Source: Acidobacteriaceae bacterium | GTDB taxonomy: Bacteria > Acidobacteriota > Terriglobia > Terriglobales > Acidobacteriaceae | DNA: 34,053 nt | Direction: 5' to 3' | Assembly (NCBI GenBank): GCA_013361705.1 | Contig: JABFXN010000006.1 | Coordinates: forward strand, 1-34,053 | Part shown: positions 1 to 10,708 of the stretch, one piece after another | Position numbering within the stretch: the first letter of the stretch is position 1 | Layout of the letters: every line of letters starts with the position of its first letter | Notes under the pieces: generated by a model | What the model was told of the DNA's origin: nothing | The model's database searches: none | The model's input: only the letters and a program-made list of their open reading frames with translations | Position numbers and translations under genes: made by a program

Positions 1-99
1 CGTGATCGCTGCCGTCAGCGTCGTCTTACCGTGATCGATATGTCCAATCGTTCCCACGTTTACGTGCGGCTTCGACCGGTCAAATTTCTCCTTCGCCAT
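1..99 (-). CDS. tuf: Elongation factor Tu, N-terminal fragment (cut by window edge)
   Basis: Delivers aminoacyl-tRNA to the ribosome as a GTPase. Only the first 33 codons are present, because the gene runs off the left edge. The reverse strand reads [20 protein letters not shown] followed by the P-loop [13 protein letters not shown], which is the hallmark EF-Tu N-terminus (G1 motif GHIDHGKT). The ATG lies at 99-97, after a purine-rich GGAGAAGAAG ribosome binding site. It is the last visible gene of the rpsL-rpsG-fusA-tuf order, with only 55 nt between the fusA stop and this start, so it is presumably co-transcribed. Identity is essentially certain even though only the fragment is visible. Confidence 0.97.
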
Positions 100-154
100 C
101 TTCTTCTCCGTCCTTAGCTTCTAAGAATTCTTGAATCTGTCTTTGACTGCAGGC

Positions 155-2242
<2,088 letters not shown>

Positions 2243-2366
2243 TTTAGTTCTTCTCTTCTGCGAGCTTTCGCTCGCGGTTGCTTCCTAGTTGACTCCGGCG
2301 CATTGCTGCACCGGTACGACTCTTACTTCTTGGCTGCGGCGGGTATTACCCCGCCGCAGACGAAAA

Positions 2367-2876
<510 letters not shown>

Positions 2877-2938
2877 TCAAGCAGCCAGGCTTTTGCCTCA
2901 GGCCACATCCGCAGCCCTTGGCGGTTAAAACTCAACGA

Positions 2939-3322
2939 CTACTTCGCAGCGGCCTTCGGACGCTTGGCGCCGTACTTCGAACGGCTTTGCTTACGATTGG
3001 CAACGCCAACCGAATCCAGCGTGCCGCGCACGACGTGGTAACGAACACCCGGTAGATCCTTCACACGGCCACCGCGGATCAGCACAATCGAGTGCTCCTG
3101 CAGGTTGTGGCCAATGCCCGGGATATACGTCGTCACTTCGATTCCGTTCGTCAGGCGGACACGAGCCACCTTACGCAGAGCCGAGTTCGGCTTCTTCGGG
3201 GTCTGGGTGTACACACGGGTGCAGACTCCACGACGCTGGGGCGAACCCTGCAGCGCGGGGCTGGCCGTCTTGTAGCGGGGCGCCGTGCGGCCCTTCTTCA
3301 CGAGCTGATGAAACGTAGGCAC
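2939..3322 (-). CDS. rpsL: 30S ribosomal protein S12
   Basis: Decoding-centre protein of the 30S subunit. At 127 residues it has the usual length and begins [12 protein letters not shown]. It contains [17 protein letters not shown] (residues 41-57) and [12 protein letters not shown] (85-96). Lysines at the two positions classically mutated in streptomycin resistance (K43 and K88 in common numbering) are both present, so this allele reads as the ancestral, drug-sensitive type; D89, methylthiolated in many bacteria, is also present. The start is GTG at 3322, supported by an AAGGAG ribosome binding site about 8 nt upstream. It is the first gene of the str operon; its likely promoter lies at 3875-3903. 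Confidence 0.98.
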   Translation of the reverse strand: MPTFHQLVKKGRTAPRYKTASPALQGSPQRRGVCTRVYTQTPKKPNSALRKVARVRLTNGIEVTTYIPGIGHNLQEHSIVLIRGGRVKDLPGVRYHVVRGTLDSVGVANRKQSRSKYGAKRPKAAAK

Positions 3323-3943
3323 TCTAAAACTCCTTGCAAATCGCTTCCAAACTACTTAACCGGCAAGTCCGGAGCCCGCAATAAGCCCCAGAACCGCCGT
3401 CCAACCAAAACCTTGCGCACTCGCGCAAAATCTCCAGACACCGTTCCCGGCATCCAGACGAAGCCCACAGCTTCGCATTCCTATTACCCACGGCCCATCC
3501 CGCAGCCAAGGGGCACCACCAAACCAACCAAGCGAATAACAGTCGACGGTGGCCAGGTCTCTCCGCCCGCAAACACACCCTGAGCTTTCACTCAAAGCAT
3601 TCCGCAGACCAGCCCGACTCCGTTTCGCTGTTCCGGCCCACATAGCCCATCCAGGGAGGAGGGTGTCGCAGGCTCGATCGAGGGGTTCGCATCCGTCAAG
3701 GCTATCCACCTCGACATTGCGATATCTCTATTCTATCCGGAATTTCGCACAGGGTTTTCCACCGGTTATCCCCAGTGATCCCTCCCCGCACAGAGCTTTT
3801 TCTGCCCTACCCGCCGCCGGGGGCTCACTTCTGCCCACACACGGACGAGTTCCGGAAATACGCGGAACCTCCAAACAATACCAAGAAGTGCAAAAAGAGT
3901 CAATTTTGTTGGGGCCGGACGGCCGACCGCCATCACACAGTTT
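3323..3943. other. 621-bp intergenic region: long leader of the str operon
   Basis: No convincing protein gene is found here. Open frames on both strands are rich in Pro, Arg, Trp and Cys in ways typical of random translation of GC-rich DNA, lack good ribosome binding sites and match no family I recognise. The stretch holds a clear promoter for the minus-strand str operon at 3875-3903. A second possible -10 (TAGAAT on the minus strand, in the plus-strand stretch ATTCTA near 3730-3736) has no good -35. If the first promoter is used, the rpsL transcript has a leader of roughly 550 nt. Confidence 0.6.
3875..3903 (-). promoter_or_regulatory. Sigma-70-type promoter for the str operon
   Basis: On the minus strand the sequence reads TTGACT, a 17-nt spacer, then TATTGT. 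The -35 is at 3903-3898 and the -10 at 3880-3875. The -35 matches consensus at five of six positions and the -10 at four of six. The predicted start is near 3868. It points at rpsL and lies just after the stop of the upstream minus-strand gene (3944). The prediction is from the sequence alone. Confidence 0.6.
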
Positions 3944-4711
3944 TCAGTGGGAGTGAAAGAGCCTGTGGTTGACGTCGGGCCAGAACTCCTTGATTAAATC
4001 GCTCACGCCATCCAGGGCGACGGAAGTAACCCAGTGCTGGCCGGTCTTGGTCCAGGTCCGTTCCCGGCTGGGATAATACAGATCGGCGATCCCCGCCGCG
4101 GCGCCATTGCCGACCACCTCTCCAAAATTAAATCTGCGGTGGTCACTATCCGTACGCGTCACAACCAGCCGTGAGAGCGAATAACCTGTCCGCTTTACCA
4201 GCCCACCATGTCCCAGGGTGTAGTAACGCGGGTCCTGCCGCGCAATCGCCGGGACCACCGCCTCTGACATCAGGTTGCCGCCTACATTATCGGCAAAGCT
4301 ATGCCAGTAGTAGCGTCCGTATCCTGCAGTGCCCTGGTGAAACTCCGGATAGGAGTTCTGGGCCAAGCCAACCCCGGCCATGATGCCGACATAGGCGAAT
4401 GCCGAATAGTCGAAGCTGTCCTGTGCCATCAGCTTGAACTTCTCCTGCGGCGAGAGCGGCAGCAACACCTGATCCGCCGACACCGAGCGGAAGTTGGGCA
4501 AAACGCCGAGAATCCGCTTGGTTTGCTGACCGTTATCAGGATGGACCATTGCCTGCGATTGCGGCTGGGGCGAATCCGGAAGCGAAGAAGAAGCCGCTTC
4601 CTCTCCATATATCGCCGGTGAAAGGACTATACCGCCCGCAAGCACGAGGGAACCGACGAACCGCGTACAACGCGCCAGAGTTGTTTTCAAAAAGGAGTTC
4701 CTCTTTCTCAA
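3944..4711 (-). CDS. Exported acidobacterial protein of unknown function
   Basis: I do not recognise a characterised family. The 255-residue frame has a positively charged N-terminus, a hydrophobic segment (about residues 17-34, FVGSLVLAGGIVLSPAIYG) and then a low-complexity SSLPDSPQPQSQ stretch. LPDSP-like segments after signal peptides recur in exported proteins of Acidobacteria, as I recall. The remainder (about 75-255) is rich in Gly, Tyr and Asp, with blocks such as AIARQDPRYYTLGHGG and YWHSFADNVGGNLMSEA, compatible with a membrane-associated or outer-membrane protein. The longest start is TTG at 4711; a TTG at 4690 is better placed after an AAGAGGA site. It is divergent from the S9 peptidase gene. 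Likely surface or periplasmic; function unknown. Confidence 0.75.
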   Translation of the reverse strand: MRKRNSFLKTTLARCTRFVGSLVLAGGIVLSPAIYGEEAASSSLPDSPQPQSQAMVHPDNGQQTKRILGVLPNFRSVSADQVLLPLSPQEKFKLMAQDSFDYSAFAYVGIMAGVGLAQNSYPEFHQGTAGYGRYYWHSFADNVGGNLMSEAVVPAIARQDPRYYTLGHGGLVKRTGYSLSRLVVTRTDSDHRRFNFGEVVGNGAAAGIADLYYPSRERTWTKTGQHWVTSVALDGVSDLIKEFWPDVNHRLFHSH

Positions 4712-4712
4712 G

Positions 4713-4729
4713 AGACGCTGGGAGCGTCT
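4713..4729. promoter_or_regulatory. Perfect 7-bp hairpin in the divergent spacer
   Basis: AGACGCT (4713-4719), loop GGG, AGCGTCT (4723-4729). It sits immediately upstream of the TTG start at 4711 and in front of the divergent S9 peptidase gene. It lacks a T-run, so it is not an obvious terminator. It could be an operator half-site pair or a leader hairpin on the minus-strand transcript. Confidence 0.4.
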
Positions 4730-4800
4730 AACTGATTCTCTTCCATAAACGGAATATGAACCATTTCCACTCGCGGTTCCCAGCCACTATTCTGAGACGT

Positions 4801-6867
4801 ATGCGTACGATCGCCGCCGCTATCCTGTTCTCCGCCGCACTTCTGCCGGCGCTGGAGAGCTCTCGTATCGCGGAACTGCTTGCGGACCTTGCCCGGGTCC
4901 GGACGCCTTCAGCCTCCATGCTCTCCCCCGACGGGAACTATGTTGCGTGGGTTGCGCCTAGCACGGCCGGTGATCAGTTGCACCTCTCCGCCTCCAATGG
5001 CGGAGGGGAAGACCGTATTCTGTCGCCCGGTGGCAATGAACTGAAACCCGCCTGCGCCAGCAAGAGCCCAACCTGGGGTCCGGACTCGAAGACCCTGGCC
5101 TTTCTCTCTAACTGTTCCCCGGACGGTAAACGCCAGAAGCAGTGGGAGCTCTACCTCTGGACTGCATCCGACAACCGATTCCAACAGCTCACGACCTTAA
5201 AGGGAGCGCTTGCCAAACCGGCTTTCTCTCCTGACGGACACTCCGTCGCTTTTCTCTTTGTCGAGAATGCCACCCGTACGGCGGGAGCGACCTCGGCCAT
5301 GAAACCTCCAGCCGGCGTGATCGGCGAAGATGGCATCGAGATCCAGCGGGTCGAGAAGGTTGATCTTGTCGACCGCAGCCTGCAGTACGCCGTCACACCT
5401 GCCAATCTGCATGTCTATGAGTTCTCCTGGTCATCCGATTCGCAGAACATCGTCTTTATCGCGGCCAATCCTCCGGGAGAAAACAACTGGTGGGTAGCCA
5501 AGCTCTATAACCTGTCTCTCAAAAAGGCAGGAGAAGCCTGCGATGGGCTGGGATGCAGAGCCTACTACACCGCTCCTTCGGTCGTGGTCGACCCTCAAAA
5601 GGCTCCGGGACCGCTCCATGGACTCCAGATCGCAGTTCCCCGCTTCTCACCCGACGGTAAGACGATCGCCTTTATCGGCGGCCTGATGTCTGACGAAGGT
5701 TCGAACGGCGGCGATGTCTACCTCGTTCCCTCAACGGGTGGGGACGCCCGGAACATCACCGAAGGGCGCAAATCGACTCCCTCCTGGATCGACTGGGCTG
5801 ACAACACCCACCTCGTGGTGAGCGAACACCAGCGCGGACAGGCTCATCTTGGCATTCTCTCCACCTCCGGCTCGGATATGCCGATCTATCACCTCACGCT
5901 GCCGGAATCGATCGCCTCCGGCCAGTCGGCCATGTCGGTCTCTGTCTCCATACCAAGCAAGAAGATGGCGCTCATTCGCCAGTCTTTGAATATGGCTCCG
6001 GAAGTCTGGGCGGGCGAAATGAAGAACCTGAAGCAGATCTCGCACCTCAATGACACATTGAAGCCGCTGAACGGTAGGGCCGAGTCCATCGAGTGGAAGA
6101 ACGACAACTTCGACGTGCAGGGCTGGCTGACCCTGCCTGCCAACTACGATCCGGGTAAGAAGTATCCCCTTATCGTCTCCGTCCACGGCGGCCCCTCCTC
6201 TGAGATCACCTCCCGTTATGGCGGCGAGCCGGCGCTCTTCTCAGCCTTGGGCTACTTTGTTTTCCAACCCAACCCACGTGGTTCCTATGGCCAGGGAGAG
6301 TCATTCACCCAGGCCAACCGCAAGGACTTCGGATATGGCGATCTGCGCGATATCCTGGCAGGCCTTGATGCAGTCGAAAAGCGATTTCCCGTCGACACGG
6401 AGCGCGTCGGTGTTATGGGCTGGAGCTATGGCGGATTTATGACCATGTTCTCCATCACCCAGACCAATCGCTTCAAGGCAGCAGTCTCCGGGGCTGGCAT
6501 CTCCAACTGGCAGAGCTACTATGGAGAAAACTCGATCGACCAGTGGATGATTCCCTTCTTTGGATCGTCGGTCTACGACGATCCGGCGGTGTACGCCAAA
6601 TCTTCGGCGATCAACTACATCAAAAATGTAAAGACTCCCACTCTGATCATTGTGGGTGACTCTGATGGCGAGTGCCCCATGCCGCAGTCATTTGAGATGT
6701 GGCACGCGTTGCGCGACCTCGGAGTGACCACGCAACTCATCGTCTATCCCGGAGAAGGTCATCATTTCGCCGATTCGGGGCATAATACCGACCGGCTGGA
6801 GCGGACTCTGCGCTGGTTTGAAGAAAAGATGCCCGCAAAAACTGATTCGAGCAGCGCGATGCAATAG
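4801..6867 (+). CDS. S9-family prolyl oligopeptidase-like serine peptidase (exported)
   Basis: Hydrolase of the dipeptidyl-peptidase/acylaminoacyl-peptidase type, probably periplasmic. The N-terminal part is a TolB/DPP-type beta-propeller with repeated SPDG/SPDGK-like blade motifs; the C-terminal alpha/beta-hydrolase domain has VSVHGGPSSE, the nucleophile elbow GWSYGGF, GDSDGECP and GEGHHF. Numbered from the longer start at 4756, the triad would be Ser557, Asp637 and His669. I chose ATG 4801 because it gives a compact signal peptide (MRTIAAAILFSAALLPALES); ATG 4756 would add 15 residues. Neither has a good Shine-Dalgarno, but a TATTCT at 4788-4793 ends 7 nt before 4801, which could mean a leaderless transcript. 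It is divergent from 3944-4711. Confidence 0.93.
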   Translation: MRTIAAAILFSAALLPALESSRIAELLADLARVRTPSASMLSPDGNYVAWVAPSTAGDQLHLSASNGGGEDRILSPGGNELKPACASKSPTWGPDSKTLAFLSNCSPDGKRQKQWELYLWTASDNRFQQLTTLKGALAKPAFSPDGHSVAFLFVENATRTAGATSAMKPPAGVIGEDGIEIQRVEKVDLVDRSLQYAVTPANLHVYEFSWSSDSQNIVFIAANPPGENNWWVAKLYNLSLKKAGEACDGLGCRAYYTAPSVVVDPQKAPGPLHGLQIAVPRFSPDGKTIAFIGGLMSDEGSNGGDVYLVPSTGGDARNITEGRKSTPSWIDWADNTHLVVSEHQRGQAHLGILSTSGSDMPIYHLTLPESIASGQSAMSVSVSIPSKKMALIRQSLNMAPEVWAGEMKNLKQISHLNDTLKPLNGRAESIEWKNDNFDVQGWLTLPANYDPGKKYPLIVSVHGGPSSEITSRYGGEPALFSALGYFVFQPNPRGSYGQGESFTQANRKDFGYGDLRDILAGLDAVEKRFPVDTERVGVMGWSYGGFMTMFSITQTNRFKAAVSGAGISNWQSYYGENSIDQWMIPFFGSSVYDDPAVYAKSSAINYIKNVKTPTLIIVGDSDGECPMPQSFEMWHALRDLGVTTQLIVYPGEGHHFADSGHNTDRLERTLRWFEEKMPAKTDSSSAMQ

Positions 6868-7025
6868 CGAGCAAGTTCAAGATCGACACACGGGTGTGAC
6901 GGAGTTGCGACGAATGACTCGTGGTGGCAATGTTTTCAAGAGGAAGACCTGCTGCTTACCATTTGCCGCTCTACCCGTCACCTTTTACACTGAAGCTTAG
7001 GAATTCCAAGCAATGGCGGTATGGA

Positions 7026-7058
7026 CCGTTCGGCGCAGATTCCTGCCGAACGGGGAGG
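7026..7058 (+). promoter_or_regulatory. Hairpin abutting the ribosome binding site of the 7063 gene
   Basis: A perfect 9-bp stem CCGTTCGGC (7026-7034) / GCCGAACGG (7045-7053) with a 10-nt loop ends inside the strong ribosome binding site GGGGAGG (7052-7058), four nt before the ATG at 7063. The last two G of the stem are the first two of the Shine-Dalgarno. Such a leader hairpin can affect initiation or transcript stability. No T-run follows. Confidence 0.5.
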
Positions 7059-7062
7059 TTGA

Positions 7063-9312
7063 ATGCGGCGGTTTGTTCTTCTTGCTTTTCTGGTGATGTT
7101 CTTTATTCCTGTCAGTGTCTCGATCACGGGATGCTCGCGCAATAAGAGCAGTGCCGTCTACTGTAACGGCGGCGATTCCGGTATGTTGACCGGCCAGATC
7201 ACCACCATTAACCTTGAACCCCGCCTGACCGGCGTTTCTTTGTCCAGTGGACAGATGGGTAGCGTTGGCACCGCCAGCGCCACTGATTGCAAGGGCAACA
7301 GTGTCAGCGTCAGCAACTTCACCTATGCAAGCTCGGATACGACCCACACGCTGGTTGATGTGAATCCGTCCACCGGACGCCTCTGCGCCGGAAGCTGGAA
7401 CCGTAACAGCGCCGGCGGCATTGCAGATTACACCTACTGCAACAGCACCAGCCTCACGGGAACCGCGACCGTCACCGCCAGCGCCGGTGGCGCGACCAGT
7501 AATTCGGTTACTGTTTATGTGCATCCCATCATCGGCAGTGTTGCCCTGACTGGGATATCTCAGACGGATTGCGTATCCCAAGGGAAAGCAATCACCCTCG
7601 CGGCTGATGCATTTGACACGTCTGGCAATGCGATCAGCTCGAGCATCGTTGGTAAATTTACCTTTGCCGCACAAACCTCCGGCATCGTGACCATTGATGA
7701 AAATGGTGTAGCAACCGCCGCTCAGCCTGGATCGACTCTCATTACGGCCAGTATCTCGAATGCGACCTCGACGGCGGGCTACTTCTCCACCTGCCCGCCG
7801 ACCAGCATCGCCCTGAACATCCCGGGCAGCAGCTCCACGAGCGTCAATGTCAACCCGAACACCACGCAGCCGATCACGGCAACGGTGCTCGACAAGAACA
7901 ACACGACGCTCACCAATCTGACGCTGACCTACGTCTCCACGACACCCCGCACCATTCCGGCGGCCACCGGTTCCGTTACCCCGACCTTTCCCGGCGCTGC
8001 GGCGATTACGGCGTTCTGCTTGCCGCCGACATGTAATCCGTCCCCGACGGACCGCGTGGGCCTCTTCGGCAATGGAAAACCGGTCGCGTCGAATAACATC
8101 AGCGTCACCACAACCGGTCTGAGCAGCAACTATCTGTACCTGGCCAGCACGCAGTCGCAATACGTCACGCAGATCGACATGACGACCGGCAACCTCGGCG
8201 CCACTCTCCGTCTGCCGTACGTGCCGAACTCGATGCAGCTCTCGACTGATGGAGCGGCCCTGTACCTGGGCACCAGCAACGAGATCATTACGCTGAATGC
8301 GACCTCGAATGCCATCACCAAGGAAGACACCTCCATCTCCGGCCGAGTGATCTCGGTCTCGCCGGACTCAGGTACGGTCGTCATCACCGATCCAAGCCGT
8401 AAGCTCATCTACCTATACACTTCTGCCGGTGTCGTCAGCTCCACCTATGGCGGTGTAGCGACCCTCGCTGCATGGTCAACCGACAGCACGACCGTGTACA
8501 TCACGACGGCGGATAACCAGCTCATCACCTATTCCACGCCTGCCGGCTGGCACGTTATCGACAACTCCGGTCTCACGGCCGTAAACGATGTTGCTGTTAC
8601 CGTACCGTCGGTTGGCGCTTACTTCGCCGGCTCGACAGCCACGGTCGGCCACACGTACTGCCATAAGACCACCTACTCCGGCACCGCCGTAAGCTCCATC
8701 GAGTACTTTCCCATCGCGGGAGGCACGGCAAGCACGGTCGCAGCTCCTCTGGATCGCATCGCCGCAACGAACGATGGCGCTCATATCCTTGGCGCACGGA
8801 TGCTCTCGGGCGTTCCCCAGATCACCGACATCGGCGTCTCCATGCCGATCGGAGGCTCGACGCAAGGAGGAGCCTGCCCCACGGCCAGTGGTGCTGTTCC
8901 CAACTTCACGCAGAACAGCCTGAACACCTATGCCACGACCGCTAGCGGAACGGCGGTTACAAGCATCGTTCCGGCCTCAAATTCAACGGTTGCTTTTGTG
9001 ACCTACTCTGCGGGGGCAACGGCATCTCCCGTAGTCCCGGCCTACTTTCCTTCGACGGGAACGGTCTCCAACATTGCTCTGGCAACCACCTCCGGCAAAT
9101 CGGCACCCACCGCCCCGGTAAGTGGTGTGTTCAGCGCCGATGACGCAACCTTCTTCGTCAGCACGGCAGGCGACAACCAGGTCCACCTCCTTACCAAGGG
9201 AACGGCGGCTTACAGCGATACCCGTCAGCTCGATCCCAAGCTTCCGGCCTTCAGCGGCAGCGGGTACTCCGTGCCTGACCTGATCGCTGCCAAGCCGCGT
9301 ACCTTCCAATAA
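7063..9312 (+). CDS. Large lipoprotein with Ig-like (BIG2) repeats and a beta-propeller
   Basis: A 749-residue surface or periplasmic lipoprotein. The N-terminus is Arg-Arg followed by a hydrophobic segment and the lipobox ITGC, with Cys24 as the lipidated residue. About residues 50-350 form three Ser/Thr/Ala-rich Ig-like units (bacterial Ig-like group 2 type: a claim about levels, then 'VTIDENGVATAAQPGSTLIT'-style repeats). Residues about 355-740 show repeated beta-propeller strands (LYLASTQSQYVTQIDMTTG, SPDSGTVVITD, FSADDATFFVSTAGD) like YVTN-type propellers. The start is secured by GGGGAGG four nt before ATG. It follows the S9 peptidase after 195 nt and has its own hairpin leader, and ends at a strong terminator. 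Exact ligand or role is unknown; adhesion or cell-surface structure is a guess. Confidence 0.88.
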   Translation: MRRFVLLAFLVMFFIPVSVSITGCSRNKSSAVYCNGGDSGMLTGQITTINLEPRLTGVSLSSGQMGSVGTASATDCKGNSVSVSNFTYASSDTTHTLVDVNPSTGRLCAGSWNRNSAGGIADYTYCNSTSLTGTATVTASAGGATSNSVTVYVHPIIGSVALTGISQTDCVSQGKAITLAADAFDTSGNAISSSIVGKFTFAAQTSGIVTIDENGVATAAQPGSTLITASISNATSTAGYFSTCPPTSIALNIPGSSSTSVNVNPNTTQPITATVLDKNNTTLTNLTLTYVSTTPRTIPAATGSVTPTFPGAAAITAFCLPPTCNPSPTDRVGLFGNGKPVASNNISVTTTGLSSNYLYLASTQSQYVTQIDMTTGNLGATLRLPYVPNSMQLSTDGAALYLGTSNEIITLNATSNAITKEDTSISGRVISVSPDSGTVVITDPSRKLIYLYTSAGVVSSTYGGVATLAAWSTDSTTVYITTADNQLITYSTPAGWHVIDNSGLTAVNDVAVTVPSVGAYFAGSTATVGHTYCHKTTYSGTAVSSIEYFPIAGGTASTVAAPLDRIAATNDGAHILGARMLSGVPQITDIGVSMPIGGSTQGGACPTASGAVPNFTQNSLNTYATTASGTAVTSIVPASNSTVAFVTYSAGATASPVVPAYFPSTGTVSNIALATTSGKSAPTAPVSGVFSADDATFFVSTAGDNQVHLLTKGTAAYSDTRQLDPKLPAFSGSGYSVPDLIAAKPRTFQ

Positions 9313-9334
9313 CCAGGGAACATGCTCCAAAGAG

Positions 9335-9360
9335 AAACGCCCGGAAGGTTCCGGGCGTTT
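9335..9360. terminator. Strong bidirectional terminator
   Basis: A 12-bp perfect inverted repeat AAACGCCCGGAA (9335-9346) / TTCCGGGCGTTT (9349-9360) with two central bases. The GC core is flanked by A/T on both sides, so RNA from either strand ends in a U-rich tail. It serves the 7063-9312 lipoprotein on the plus strand and nusB on the minus strand, which converge here. Confidence 0.9.
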
Positions 9361-9392
9361 CTTATTTACGATCGATTCCCAGCACCACTTCT

Positions 9393-9827
9393 CTATTGCA
9401 AACGCTTCTCCAGAACTTCTTTTGCGATCGCGTCCAGCACTCCGTTCAGAAAGTTGATGCTCTCCGGGGCCGAGTACTTGCGTCCGATCTCGAGTGCCTC
9501 ATTGATGATGATTGGCGCGGGCGTTGCACGAAAGGCTAACAGTTCACCGGTAGCCATCCGCAGAAGGTTGCGATCGACGACGGCCATGCGTTCCAGCTTC
9601 CACCGCTCCGAATGGCTCTCAATCAGCTTGTCGATCTCGTCCTGCCGTTCCGTGGCAACGCGAAAGAGATCTTCGGCGAATCCGCGGGCCTCCTCATCGA
9701 CTTCCTTCTCTTCCCGCGAGCTCCAGAAGACCTTGCGGACTTGTTCCGGAGTCTGCTTGCCTAGATCGCTCTGGTAGAGCATCTGCATCGCCATTTCGCG
9801 GCCTTTACGACGTGTTCCTGCTGCCAT
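9393..9827 (-). CDS. nusB: Transcription antitermination factor NusB
   Basis: Binds boxA RNA with NusE (S10) and promotes antitermination of rRNA operons. At 144 residues it has family length. The N-terminus MAAGTRRKGREMAMQMLYQSDL contains the RR-AR-ALQ/MQMLYQ helix typical of NusB, and the C-terminal half carries WKLERMAVVDRNLLRMATGEL and APIIINEALEIGRKYSAPESINFLNGVLD, the most conserved part of the family. The ATG (9827-9825) overlaps the ribH stop as TGATG, indicating translational coupling. The ribH-nusB order is a common bacterial arrangement. It ends shortly before the terminator at 9335-9360. Confidence 0.97.
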   Translation of the reverse strand: MAAGTRRKGREMAMQMLYQSDLGKQTPEQVRKVFWSSREEKEVDEEARGFAEDLFRVATERQDEIDKLIESHSERWKLERMAVVDRNLLRMATGELLAFRATPAPIIINEALEIGRKYSAPESINFLNGVLDAIAKEVLEKRLQ

Positions 9828-10672
9828 CAGGCACCTACCTTCTTACGGATCGACGCCATTTCAATGGCAGCAATCGCTGCTTCAAATCCCTTATTGCCCG
9901 CCTTCACGCCAGCACGGTCCAGAGCCTGCTCCAGTGTCTCGCAGGTCAGCACGCCGAAAGCGTGCGGAATCCCGGTCTCCTGCTGACTCTGCCCGATTCC
10001 CCGCGCCACCTCGTTGTAGATGGCCTCGTAGTGTGCGGTCTCGCCGCGCAGCAGCAGCCCCAGCGTAATGATGCCGTCAAAACGCTTCTGTTCTGCGAGC
10101 GTACGTGCCGCCGAAGGGATCTCCCAGCATCCCGGCACGCGAACGATCTCGATATCGCTACGGCTAACGCCACTGCGCAGCAGCCCATCGAGCGAGCCCT
10201 GCAGCAGGCGATCGGTAATGACGGCATTCCAGCGAGCCACGACAATGGCGAACTTCATGCCGGTAGCAATCAGGTCGCCTTCGATAGCAACCGGCTTGCC
10301 CTTGACCGGGTCGTCCCACTCCCAAAAGCCGATTGTCATGCCGCCAACCGGCTCGGCGGTAAACAGGCGCGACTTCCAGGGTTGCAGAGCAATCTCGGTC
10401 GGCGCGGGCGCTTCATTTGCCGCAGCCCATGCCTTAACGGCCTCGTAGACACCGTCAAGCTGGGTTACTTCTACCAGCAGCGGCGGAGCTTTGGGCTCCC
10501 TGCCGGTCACAAACTCGATATTCCCCAGCGGCGCACGGAACGGAGCACCCTTGCCTCCGTCCAGCTCCCAGCCTTTTCCGGGCTCGAACCCAAGCGCCTC
10601 AAAAAGACTCGTCAACCGCTCAAAATCCTTGGCGGAAGGCACGCTCCGCACCAGCGTCAACCCCTTGATCAT
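9827..10672 (-). CDS. ribH: 6,7-dimethyl-8-ribityllumazine synthase with an N-terminal VOC-like domain
   Basis: The C-terminal half (about residues 135-281) is a complete lumazine synthase: FAIVVARWN substrate loop, VPGCWEIP, the GLLLRGETAHYEAIYNEVARG block with the catalytic-type His, PHAFGVLTCETLEQA and NKGFEAAIAAIEM. It condenses 3,4-dihydroxybutanone phosphate with the ribitylamino-uracil in riboflavin synthesis. Normal RibH is about 150-160 residues; here about 130 extra N-terminal residues read like a VOC/glyoxalase-type domain (LTLVRSVPSAKDFERLTSLF, EALGFEP, NIEFVTGREP, VEVTQLD, EWDDPVKGKPVAI). No stop or frameshift separates the two parts. The start ATG 10672 is only 36 nt from the divergent gene. 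The domain assignment of the N-terminal half is less certain than that of RibH. Confidence 0.93.
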   Translation of the reverse strand: MIKGLTLVRSVPSAKDFERLTSLFEALGFEPGKGWELDGGKGAPFRAPLGNIEFVTGREPKAPPLLVEVTQLDGVYEAVKAWAAANEAPAPTEIALQPWKSRLFTAEPVGGMTIGFWEWDDPVKGKPVAIEGDLIATGMKFAIVVARWNAVITDRLLQGSLDGLLRSGVSRSDIEIVRVPGCWEIPSAARTLAEQKRFDGIITLGLLLRGETAHYEAIYNEVARGIGQSQQETGIPHAFGVLTCETLEQALDRAGVKAGNKGFEAAIAAIEMASIRKKVGA

Positions 10673-10680
10673 AAGGCTCT

Positions 10681-10701
10681 ATTGTACGGCCTTGCTATTC
10701 T
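10681..10701. promoter_or_regulatory. Compact divergent promoter region between ribH and the 10709 gene
   Basis: The two start codons are 36 nt apart. On the plus strand TATTCT (10696-10701) ends 7 nt before the GTG at 10709. On the minus strand TACAAT (10686-10681) ends 8 nt before the ATG at 10672. Both are good -10 candidates with no ribosome binding site between them and the start, which would give leaderless or nearly leaderless messages. No consensus -35 is visible for either. Confidence 0.45.
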
Positions 10702-10708
10702 AGATATT

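Noticed and set aside
3356-3956. Small frames in the str leader region on both strands
   Set aside because: Trp, Cys, Arg and Pro composition typical of random GC-rich translation, no start signals, no similarity recognised.
6997-8160. 387-codon minus-strand frame opposite the Ig-like lipoprotein gene
   Set aside because: Arg/Gly-rich antisense translation of Thr/Ser/Ala-rich sequence, no ribosome binding site, no domain.
9812-10708. Long plus-strand frame joining the antisense of ribH to the lipoprotein gene
   Set aside because: The first 300 codons are antisense to the VOC-RibH gene; only the part from GTG 10709 has a signal peptide and lipobox.
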